NCBI GenBank assembly: GCA_025965635.1
Contig: JAOPWO010000355.1
Location: forward strand, 1-13,456
Direction: 5' to 3'
DNA: 13,456 bases
Source of the DNA: Modestobacter sp.
Lineage (GTDB): Bacteria > Actinomycetota > Actinomycetes > Mycobacteriales > Geodermatophilaceae
Under the pieces are notes generated by a model. It was given only the letters and a program-made list of their open reading frames with translations. It did not search any database and was not told where the DNA came from. A program made the translations under genes and the position numbers. Below are positions 6,907 to 12,830 of the stretch, one piece after another. Every line of letters begins with the position of its first letter. Position 1 is the first letter of the stretch.

Positions 6907-7057
6907 GGGACGATCCTGCCCGATCCGGCTACGACGCCGCTGAGCGGTTCCCGCGGGGCTCCGCCGTCCCTGGCCCCCGCTGCAGGGGCCGGCCGCGAGC
7001 TCGCGAGTGGTAGGGGCGGCGCGGTCCTTCGTCAGACGCCCATCGGTCGCCAGGAAA
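6907..7057 (-). promoter_or_regulatory. Upstream region of the acidic-protein gene
   Basis: On the minus strand CAGGAT (6913-6918) ends 6 nt before GTG6906, matching the nAnnnT/6-nt pattern seen at add and deoC. Further upstream is a perfect 12-bp palindrome CGCGAGCTCGCG (6994-7005), about 90 bp from the start, and a short hairpin GGCCCC/GGGGCC (6972-6990). The rest of the interval up to the repeat at 7058 shows no gene. The palindrome could be an operator but is GC-rich enough to be chance. Confidence 0.35.
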
Positions 7058-7110
7058 GGACCCCGTCCTCCCCGCCCTCGGCAAGCTCGGGGCGGAACCG
7101 GGACGGGGCC
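7058..7110. repeat. Dispersed palindromic repeat, copy 5 (after truncated ALDH gene)
   Basis: Left arm GGACCCCGTCC (7058-7068) pairs with GGACGGGGCC (7101-7110), 10 bp with one bulged A, around a core TCCCCGCCCTCGGCAAGCTC related to the other copies. Read on the minus strand it begins at the base after the TGA of the truncated aldehyde dehydrogenase gene and ends in CCTTTCCT, so it is placed like a terminator for the deoC operon. Confidence 0.7.
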
Positions 7111-7977
7111 TCACCAACCCATCGGATGCCACACGCTCTTGGTCTCCAGGAACGGCGTCATCCGGGCGAGGCCGGGGTCCGCGGTCCAGTCCGGCTCCTC
7201 GGCCGGCGCCCGGAGGACGCGCTTGACCGTGCCGGCGGCCGAGCGTTCCAGCTCCATGGCCAACGGCCCGGAGGCCCCGGCCAGGTCGATCCCGTCGACG
7301 TCGGCGTGCTCGGCCAGCCAGGGGCCGATCTCGGCGGCGTCCCCGGTGAGCAGGTTGACCACACCGCCCGGGACGTCGGAGGTGGCCAGCACCTCGCCCA
7401 GGGTGACCGCGGGCAGCGGGCGCTCCTTGGACGTGACGACGACGGCGGTGTTCCCCCCGGCCAGCACCGGGCCCAGCACGCTGACCAGCCCGAGCAGCGA
7501 GCTGCGCTGCGGAGCGAGGACGGCGACCACCCCGGTCGGCTCGGGGAGCGAGAACCCGAAGTACGGCCCGGCGACCGGGTTGCTGCTCCCCAGCACCGCG
7601 GCGAGCTTGTCGGTCCAGCCGGCGTACCAGACCCACCGGTCGATCGCGGCGTCCACGGCGGCCCGCGCGCGGGTGGCCGACAGGCCCTCGCCGGCGGCCA
7701 CCTCCTCGGCGATCTGGGCGGCGCGGCCCTCCATCACCTCGGCGACCCGGTAGAGCACCTGGCCGCGGTTGTAGGCGGTGGCGCCGGACCACGTCGCGAC
7801 GGCACCCCGTGCGGCGACGACGGCGTCCCGGGCGTCCTTGCGGGACGCCCGGGCGGCGTTGGCCAGGAAGTGGCCCTTGGCGTCGGTGACCTCGTAGGTG
7901 CGGCCGGACTCCGACCGGGGGAAGGCCCCGCCCAGGTACAACTTGTAGGTCTTGCGGACGGCGAGCCGGTCGCTCAC
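7111..7977 (-). CDS. Truncated, catalytically incomplete aldehyde dehydrogenase-like protein
   Basis: This 288-residue protein covers only the N-terminal and cofactor-binding part of the ALDH fold, where full enzymes have about 480-500 residues. Recognisable points are YLGGAFPRSESGR near the start, YAGWTDKL, which mirrors YHAGWADKL in the upstream enzyme, APQRSS in place of the usual PWNFP, GNTAVV, and GGVVNLLTGD. The ELGGK glutamate motif and the catalytic-cysteine loop are absent, and the protein has no cysteine at all. The GTG start overlaps the upstream ALDH stop by 4 nt (GTGA), so expression is coupled. The frame is intact with high GC3, arguing against decay. It resembles the inactive second domain of two-domain ALDH16 proteins; a structural or oligomerisation role with the active ALDH is inferred. 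Confidence 0.85.
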   Translation of the reverse strand: MSDRLAVRKTYKLYLGGAFPRSESGRTYEVTDAKGHFLANAARASRKDARDAVVAARGAVATWSGATAYNRGQVLYRVAEVMEGRAAQIAEEVAAGEGLSATRARAAVDAAIDRWVWYAGWTDKLAAVLGSSNPVAGPYFGFSLPEPTGVVAVLAPQRSSLLGLVSVLGPVLAGGNTAVVVTSKERPLPAVTLGEVLATSDVPGGVVNLLTGDAAEIGPWLAEHADVDGIDLAGASGPLAMELERSAAGTVKRVLRAPAEEPDWTADPGLARMTPFLETKSVWHPMGW

Positions 7978-9437
7978 TGGTTGTCTCCCTGCAGGTAGGC
8001 CGCGAGCCCCTGACGGCCGCCCTCGCGGCCGTAGCCGGACTGCTTGTAACCGCCGAACGGCGAGGTCGGGTCGAGCTCGTTGAAGGTGTTGGCCCACACC
8101 ACGCCGGCCCGCAGCTTGCTGGTGATCGACAGGATCCGGGAGCCCTTCTCCGACCAGACCCCCGCCGACAGCCCGTAGGTGGTGTTGTTGGCCTTGGCGA
8201 CCGCTTCGTCGGGGGTGCGGAAGGTCAGCACCGACAGCACCGGGCCGAAGACCTCGTCCCGGGCGATCCGGTGCGCGGGGGAGACGTCGGTGAACACCGT
8301 CGGCTTGAACCAGTACCCGCGACCGGGGAGCTCGCCCTCGGGCTGCCAGCAGGTCGCGCCCTCCGCCTCGCCGACCGCTACCAGCTCCCGGATCCGGGCC
8401 AGTTGCGAGTGCGAGTTGACCGCACCCAGGTCGGTGTTCTTGTCCAGGGGGTCGCCGACCCGCAGGGTGCCGATCCGGCGCTGCAGCGAGGCCACCACCT
8501 CGTCGTGCACCGACTCCTGCACGAGCAGTCGGGAGCCGGCGCAGCACACGTGCCCCTGGTTGAAGAAGATGCCGCGGACGATCCCCTCGACGGCCTGGTC
8601 GATGGGGGCGTCGTCGAAGACGATGTTCGCCGCCTTGCCGCCGAGCTCCAGGGTCAGCCGCTTGTGCGTGCCGGCGACGGCCCGGGCGATCGACTGGCCC
8701 ACCTCGGTCGAGCCGGTGAAGGCCACCTTGTCCACGTCGGGGTGCGCGACCACCGCCCGGCCGGTGTCGCCGGCGCCGGTCACGATGTTGACCACGCCGG
8801 GCGGCAGGTCGGCCTGCTGGCACACCTCGGCGAACAGCAGCGCGGTCAGCGGGGTGGTCTCGGCCGGCTTGAGGACGACGGTGTTCCCGGTGGCCAGCGC
8901 CGGGGCGATCTTCCAGGCCAGCATCAGCAGCGGGAAGTTCCACGGGATGACCTGGCCGGCCACGCCCAGCGGCCGCGGAGCGGGCCCGAGGCCCGCGTGC
9001 ACGAGCTTGTCGGCCCACCCGGCGTGGTAGAAGAAGTGCGCCGCGGCCAGCGGGACATCGACGTCCCGGGACTCCCGGATCGGCTTGCCGTTGTCCAGCG
9101 TCTCCAGGACGGCGAACTCCCGGGCGCGCTCCTGCAGCAGCCGGGCGATCCGGAACAGGTACTTGCCGCGGTCGGCGGGGCGCATCGGCCCCCACACCCG
9201 GGTGAACGCCCGGCGGGCGGCGCGGACGGCCCGGTCGACGTCGGCGTCGCTGCCGGTGGACACCTCGGCGAGGACCTCCTCGGTGGCCGGGTTCAGCGTC
9301 TTCAGCGGGGTGCCGGTGCCCTCGGTGAACTCGCCGTCGACGAACAGCCCGTAGCGGGGCCGCAGGGCGACGATCGAGCGGGACTCGGCTGCCGGGGCGT
9401 ACTCGAACAGGGCGGGCCGGGCGGGGATGGCGGTCAT
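7974..9437 (-). CDS. NAD(P)-dependent aldehyde dehydrogenase, full length
   Basis: This 487-residue soluble enzyme would oxidise an aldehyde to the acid; acetaldehyde from DeoC is the likely substrate given the gene order. Family marks are present: IPWNFP in the cofactor site, FTGSTEVG, the general base E264 in LELGGK, and the catalytic cysteine C298 in FFNQGHVCCAGSR, followed by EVFGPVLSV and SPFGGYKQSG. The loop has His where most relatives have Gln in GQxC. A 30-residue N-terminal extension precedes the usual YGLFVDGEF start. The ATG (9437) is separated from the deoC stop by a single base, and the stop overlaps the next gene by 4 nt, forming a three-gene operon. It is closest in style to the active domain of ALDH16-like enzymes, with YHAGWADKL shared with its downstream partner. 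Substrate is not proven by sequence. Confidence 0.93.
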   Translation of the reverse strand: MTAIPARPALFEYAPAAESRSIVALRPRYGLFVDGEFTEGTGTPLKTLNPATEEVLAEVSTGSDADVDRAVRAARRAFTRVWGPMRPADRGKYLFRIARLLQERAREFAVLETLDNGKPIRESRDVDVPLAAAHFFYHAGWADKLVHAGLGPAPRPLGVAGQVIPWNFPLLMLAWKIAPALATGNTVVLKPAETTPLTALLFAEVCQQADLPPGVVNIVTGAGDTGRAVVAHPDVDKVAFTGSTEVGQSIARAVAGTHKRLTLELGGKAANIVFDDAPIDQAVEGIVRGIFFNQGHVCCAGSRLLVQESVHDEVVASLQRRIGTLRVGDPLDKNTDLGAVNSHSQLARIRELVAVGEAEGATCWQPEGELPGRGYWFKPTVFTDVSPAHRIARDEVFGPVLSVLTFRTPDEAVAKANNTTYGLSAGVWSEKGSRILSITSKLRAGVVWANTFNELDPTSPFGGYKQSGYGREGGRQGLAAYLQGDNQ

Positions 9438-9438
9438 G

Positions 9439-10434
9439 TCAGTCCACGCTCACGTGGTCGGGGCCGGAGTAGTGGCCGGTGCGGAGCTTCTGGCGCTGCA
9501 GGAGCAGGTCGTTGAGCAGGCCGGAGGCCCCGAAGCGGAACCAGCGGGGCGACAGCCAGTCGGCGCCCACGGTCTCGTTGATCAGCACCAGGTGCTTGAC
9601 GGCGTCCTTCGTCGTCCGGATGCCGCCGGCCGGCTTGACGCCGACCTGGCGGCCGGTGGCTGCGCGGAAGTCCCGCACCGCCTCCAGCATCACCAGGCAG
9701 ACCGGCAGGGTCGCGGCGGGGGCGACCTTGCCGGTGGAGGTCTTGATGAAGTCGCCGCCGGCCAGCATCGCCAGCCAGGACGCGCGTCGCACGTTGTCCA
9801 GGGTGACCAGCTCGCCGGTCTCCAGGATCACCTTGAGGTGCGCCTCGCCGCAGGCCTCCTTGACCGCGACGATCTCCTCGAACACGTCGAGGTAGCGGCC
9901 GCTCAGGAACGCCCCGCGGTCGATGACCATGTCGATCTCGTCGGCCCCGTTGGCCACGGCGTCGCCGACGTCGGCCAGCTTGACCGCCCGGCTCGCCCGG
10001 CCGCTGGGGAACGCGGTGGCGACCGCGGCGACGTTGATCCCGGTGCCGGACAGCGCCTCCTTCGCGATGCCGGCGAGGTCGCCGTAGACGCAGACCGCGG
10101 CGACCGGCGGGCAGGTGAGGTCGTCGGGGTCGGGTCGGCGGGCCTTGGCGGCCAGCGACCGCACCCTGCCCGGGGTGTCGGAGCCCTCGAGCGTGGTCAG
10201 GTCGACCATCGAGATGGCGGTGTCGATGGCCCAGGCCTTGGCCGTCGTCTTGATCGACCGGGTGCCGAGCACCGTCGCGCGGGCCTCGGCGCCCACCTGG
10301 TCGACCCCGGGCAGGCCGTGCAGGAAGGCGCGGACGGCGGCGTCCGAGCGGGTCACGTCGGCGAAGGGGTCCAGCGGTGCGGGCAACGGCCGCCCTCCGC
10401 GCGACAGCGCGTCGGGGTCGAGCACGTGGGTCAT
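9439..10434 (-). CDS. deoC: Deoxyribose-phosphate aldolase
   Basis: This class I aldolase splits 2-deoxyribose-5-phosphate into acetaldehyde and glyceraldehyde-3-phosphate. From ATG10434 it has 331 residues, longer than the ~220-260 of short bacterial DeoC, and it resembles the long animal-type DERA (IDTAISMVDLTTLEGSDTP, DEIDMVIDRGAF). The Schiff-base lysine is K231 in FIKTSTGK and the second active-site lysine is K267 in VGVKPAGGIRT. An alternative ATG lies 15 nt upstream at 10449, but GACAAT (10441-10446, minus strand) sits 6 nt before ATG10434 and would lie inside that longer frame, favouring a leaderless start at 10434. It heads an operon with two ALDH-type genes that can dispose of acetaldehyde. 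A perfect 16-bp palindrome near -35 suggests repressor control. Confidence 0.95.
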   Translation of the reverse strand: MTHVLDPDALSRGGRPLPAPLDPFADVTRSDAAVRAFLHGLPGVDQVGAEARATVLGTRSIKTTAKAWAIDTAISMVDLTTLEGSDTPGRVRSLAAKARRPDPDDLTCPPVAAVCVYGDLAGIAKEALSGTGINVAAVATAFPSGRASRAVKLADVGDAVANGADEIDMVIDRGAFLSGRYLDVFEEIVAVKEACGEAHLKVILETGELVTLDNVRRASWLAMLAGGDFIKTSTGKVAPAATLPVCLVMLEAVRDFRAATGRQVGVKPAGGIRTTKDAVKHLVLINETVGADWLSPRWFRFGASGLLNDLLLQRQKLRTGHYSGPDHVSVD

Positions 10435-10440
10435 GCCGGC

Positions 10441-10446
10441 ATTGTC
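10441..10446 (-). promoter_or_regulatory. Probable -10 element of the deoC operon
   Basis: GACAAT on the minus strand ends 6 nt before ATG10434, the same hexamer and spacing as at add. No ribosome binding site precedes this ATG, consistent with a leaderless mRNA. The sequence 17 nt further upstream (GTCGGC) is not a standard -35 but lies inside the 16-bp palindrome. Confidence 0.45.
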
Positions 10447-10462
10447 CATTGCCCTGCACCCC

Positions 10463-10478
10463 CGCCGACCGGTCGGCG
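10463..10478. promoter_or_regulatory. Candidate operator, perfect 16-bp palindrome at deoC -35
   Basis: CGCCGACCGGTCGGCG reads identically on both strands. It covers about -29 to -44 relative to the proposed deoC transcription start at 10434, so a bound dimer would block RNA polymerase. The GACCGGTC centre is typical of TetR-family operators, though other dimeric regulators are possible. No regulator gene is present in the window. Confidence 0.4.
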
Positions 10479-10716
10479 ACCGGGGCCCCCGTCCAGGACG
10501 AGGTCCGCCGGGCAGCCGGCGCGGTCCTTCGAGGGCCACCTCCTGCAGCACGGCGCGAGGCCGCCGGACGCCACCATCGTCGGCACGAGCGATCCGGCGC
10601 TCCTCCGCCCTGCCGGCCCTGGCGCCCCGGTCCCCGCCGTGGAGGCCCGCGAGGTCCACCAGGACCAGCGCACGAACGAGCAGGCGGCGGAGCTGGTGGT
10701 GGGTCTCCTGTCGTGA
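10479..10716 (+). other. Divergent intergenic region with coding-like, frame-switching tract
   Basis: No intact gene can be supported between the deoC and upp starts. The plus strand nonetheless shows coding-like composition. Up to about 10525 frame 3 has nearly all G/C third positions (ATGAPVQDEVRRAAGAV). After about 10540 frame 1 does, reading VGTSDPALLRP and ending VHQDQRTNEQAAELVVGLLS at TGA 10714-10716. Neither part has a good start codon with ribosome binding site. This looks like a decayed or frameshifted small gene; the product is not recognised. The junction contains GCGCGGTCCTTCG, also found at 7019-7031. Confidence 0.3.
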
Positions 10717-10736
10717 GGCGCGGGTGCCGTGGCCGA

Positions 10737-10742
10737 TAGCGT
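10737..10742 (+). promoter_or_regulatory. Probable -10 element of upp (leaderless start)
   Basis: TAGCGT fits TAnnnT exactly and ends 7 nt before GTG10750, the start codon preferred by alignment to Upp N-termini. No ribosome binding site is visible, so translation from a leaderless mRNA is likely. It would serve the upp - oxidoreductase - DUF805 operon. Confidence 0.5.
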
Positions 10743-10749
10743 GTGCCCC

Positions 10750-11373
10750 GTGCAGCTGACCGTCGTCGACCACCCGCTCGCCCGCGCCCGACTGTCGCGG
10801 ATGCGCGACGAGCGCACCGACAACGCCGCGTTCCGCGCCGCACTGCGGGAGCTCACCCAGATGCTGGTCTACGAGGCGACCCGCGACCTGGCGGTCGCCG
10901 AGGAGCCGATCACCACCCCGGTCACCGGCACCACCGGCTACCGGCTCGCCGCCCCTCCGCTCATCGTGCCGGTGCTGCGGGCCGGGCTCGGCATGGCCGA
11001 CACCGCGCACGGCATGCTGCCGGAGTCCCAGATGGGCTTCGTCGGCCTGGCCCGCAACGAGGTCACCTTCCAGCCCGAGGCCTACATGGCCTCGCTGCCC
11101 GAGTCGCTGGTCGACCGCGAGGTGTTCGTCCTCGACCCGATGCTGGCCACCGGCGGCTCGCTGGTGCACTGCTGCGGGTTGCTCACCGGCCGCGGTGCCA
11201 CCTCGATCACCGTGCTCTGCGCCCTGGCCGCACCCGAGGGGCTGCGCCGGCTGGAGGAGAGCGGCCTGCCGCTGCGGGTCTTCACCGCCAGCGTCGACGA
11301 ACGGCTCGACGAGTCCGCCTACATCGTCCCCGGCCTCGGGGACGCCGGCGACCGGCAGTTCGGGGCCGTCTGA
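10750..11373 (+). CDS. upp: Uracil phosphoribosyltransferase
   Basis: This enzyme joins uracil and PRPP to make UMP, the pyrimidine base salvage step. The 207-residue length from GTG10750 matches the family. The N-terminal VVDHPLARARLSRMRDERT is diagnostic, the PRPP-binding loop is VLDPMLATGGS (127-137), and the uracil-binding C-terminus is PGLGDAGDRQFG (around 194-205). In-frame GTGs at 10729 and 10741 would add residues not seen in relatives, and the -10-like TAGCGT supports 10750. It begins a three-gene operon with 2 nt to the next start. The neighbouring deoA, add and deoC place it in a nucleoside salvage cluster, and the mutase gene converges from the right. Confidence 0.96.
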   Translation: MQLTVVDHPLARARLSRMRDERTDNAAFRAALRELTQMLVYEATRDLAVAEEPITTPVTGTTGYRLAAPPLIVPVLRAGLGMADTAHGMLPESQMGFVGLARNEVTFQPEAYMASLPESLVDREVFVLDPMLATGGSLVHCCGLLTGRGATSITVLCALAAPEGLRRLEESGLPLRVFTASVDERLDESAYIVPGLGDAGDRQFGAV

Positions 11374-11375
11374 CC

Positions 11376-12293
11376 ATGACCGCTCACGACGCCGCTCCCG
11401 GCCTCCGGTTCGCCGTCCTCGGCACCGGCTGGTGGGCCCGCACCGTCCACGCCGCCTCGCTCGCCGCCCACCCGACCGCCCAGCTGGTCGGCGTCTGGGG
11501 CCGCGATCTCGCCAAGGCCACGGGCGTGGGGGAGGAGTTCGACGTCCCGGGCACCGACGACCTCGACGCCCTGCTGGCCGACGTCGACGCGGTGAGCATC
11601 GCGCTGCCGCCGCACGTCCAGGCACCCCTCGCCGCGCGCGCCGCCGCGGCCGGCAAGCACCTCCTGCTGGAGAAGCCGGTCGCGCTGTCCAGGGAGGCTG
11701 CCGACGAGGTGGTGGCCGCCGCCGAGGCCGCCGGCGTCGCGTCGGTGGTGTTCTTCACCGCCCGCTTCCGGACGGCGACCTCCACCTGGCTGGAGCAGGC
11801 CGGCCGCACCGCCCTGGCAGGCGGGGCGATGACCTGGCTGAGCGCCCGGGCGGGCAGCCCCTTCGAGGACTCCGCGTGGCGCAACGAGCACGGTGCCCTG
11901 TGGGACCTCGGACCGCACGCCCTCTCCCTGCTCGTCCCGACCCTCGGTCCGGTCGAGGCCGTGCAGGTCGGCGCCGGGCAAGGCGACACGGTGCACCTGG
12001 TGTTCACCCACACCGGGGGCCGGGCGAGCTCCGTCACGCTCTCCCACACCGTGGCGCCGCTGGCCACCGGCATCGAGACCTGGGTGCACGGGGACGCCGG
12101 CCGGCTGGTCCTCCTCCCCGAGTACGACAGCCCGGTGGAGGCCCACCGGGTGGCCGTCGACGAGTTGGCCGCGGCCGCCCTCACCGGCGGCGCCCACCCG
12201 TGCGACGCCGCCTTCGGCCGGGACGTCGTCCGAGTGCTGGAGGCCGCGCAGCGCGCGCTGCGCAGTGGCTGCCGGGAGACCGTCGGGTCATGA
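11376..12293 (+). CDS. Gfo/Idh/MocA-type NAD(P)-dependent oxidoreductase
   Basis: This 305-residue soluble dehydrogenase has an N-terminal Rossmann fold with LGTGWWA (15-21), the substrate/cofactor lysine motif EKP (99-101) and the catalytic-region motif WDLGPH (176-181), whose Asp and His match the usual D..xH pair. Members oxidise or reduce sugars, inositols and related polyols; the substrate here cannot be told. Length is slightly short for the family (about 330-380), mainly in the C-terminal sheet domain. ATG11376 starts 2 nt after the upp stop, and its stop overlaps the DUF805 start by 4 nt, so it is in the upp operon. A role in ribose or nucleoside-derived sugar metabolism is possible from context only. 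Confidence 0.88.
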   Translation: MTAHDAAPGLRFAVLGTGWWARTVHAASLAAHPTAQLVGVWGRDLAKATGVGEEFDVPGTDDLDALLADVDAVSIALPPHVQAPLAARAAAAGKHLLLEKPVALSREAADEVVAAAEAAGVASVVFFTARFRTATSTWLEQAGRTALAGGAMTWLSARAGSPFEDSAWRNEHGALWDLGPHALSLLVPTLGPVEAVQVGAGQGDTVHLVFTHTGGRASSVTLSHTVAPLATGIETWVHGDAGRLVLLPEYDSPVEAHRVAVDELAAAALTGGAHPCDAAFGRDVVRVLEAAQRALRSGCRETVGS

Positions 12294-12727
12294 GCCTCTG
12301 GGAGTGGTACGTCAGCCGGGGCAGGATCAACCGGTCCACCTGGTGGCTCCGCTACGCGCTGCCCATCGTGCTGCTCAGCCTGCTGGCCACGATGGCCGAC
12401 GTCGCGTTCGGCACCACCACGCTGCCGGACCTGGCGGCGGCCGACCCCGACGCCGTGACCGCGGTCACCACCGGGCCCTTCGCCACCCTCGTCGCCGCCC
12501 TCACGTTCGTGCCGTCGATCAGCTCCAACGTGACCCGGCTGCACGACCGGGGGCTGTCGGCCTGGTGGCTGCTGCTGGCCCTCATCCCGGTCTTCGGCGT
12601 GATCGCGCTGCTGGTGATCATCGGCTTCCTCCGGGGCGAGGCCGCTCCCAACCGCTACGGCCCACCGCAGCTGCCGCCGCACGCCGCGGCCGGCGAGCCG
12701 CTGTACCCGCCGCCGCACTGGACCTGA
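12290..12727 (+). CDS. DUF805 family membrane protein
   Basis: This is a 145-residue inner-membrane protein of unknown function. Hallmarks are the N-terminal WYVSRGRINRSTWWLRY, then a hydrophobic segment (about 22-40), a loop, a second segment (about 62-78), the conserved RLHDRGLSAWW, a third segment (about 88-115), and NRYGPP followed by a proline-rich cytoplasmic tail ending PPPHWT. These are the standard DUF805 features. Its ATG overlaps the oxidoreductase stop by 4 nt, making it the last gene of the upp operon. No functional link to uracil salvage is known to me; co-transcription may be incidental. A GC-rich hairpin at 12814-12829 lies between it and the convergent mutase gene. Confidence 0.9.
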   Translation: MSLWEWYVSRGRINRSTWWLRYALPIVLLSLLATMADVAFGTTTLPDLAAADPDAVTAVTTGPFATLVAALTFVPSISSNVTRLHDRGLSAWWLLLALIPVFGVIALLVIIGFLRGEAAPNRYGPPQLPPHAAAGEPLYPPPHWT

Positions 12728-12733
12728 GGCGGC

Positions 12734-12814
12734 TCAGGCACCCAGCCGGTCGGCCCGCTCCAGGAACGACCCCACCGACAGGTCGGCGTCCGGATCGGTG
12801 ACCGGCGGGGGCAC
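12734..12814 (-). CDS. Possible 26-residue small ORF after the mutase gene
   Basis: The GTG at 12814 opens a short frame reading MPPPVTDPDADLSVGS then FLERADRLGA and TGA. Nearly all third positions are G or C, unusually coding-like for an intergenic strip. ACGGGG just before the GTG could be a weak ribosome binding site, but it is also the hairpin arm. The frame stays open into the end of the mutase gene in a shifted phase, so it could instead be a former C-terminal extension lost by frameshift. No homologue is recognised. Confidence 0.2.
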   Translation of the reverse strand: MPPPVTDPDADLSVGSFLERADRLGA

Positions 12815-12829
12815 CCCGTCGGGACGGGG
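12814..12829. terminator. Hairpin between convergent DUF805 and mutase genes
   Basis: CCCCGT (12814-12819) and ACGGGG (12824-12829) form a 6-bp stem with a CGGG loop, one base past the mutase stop codon on the minus strand. It resembles the dispersed repeat with the arms kept and the core deleted. It may terminate either convergent transcript, though the stem is short. Confidence 0.4.
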
Positions 12830-12830
12830 A

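Noticed and set aside
7111..9195. Reading the truncated ALDH as a 694-residue fused protein
   Set aside because: Upstream of 7977 this frame is out of phase with the real ALDH and reads as Arg/Ala/Gly-rich shadow. The motifs show a separate full-length ALDH in the other phase ending at 7974.
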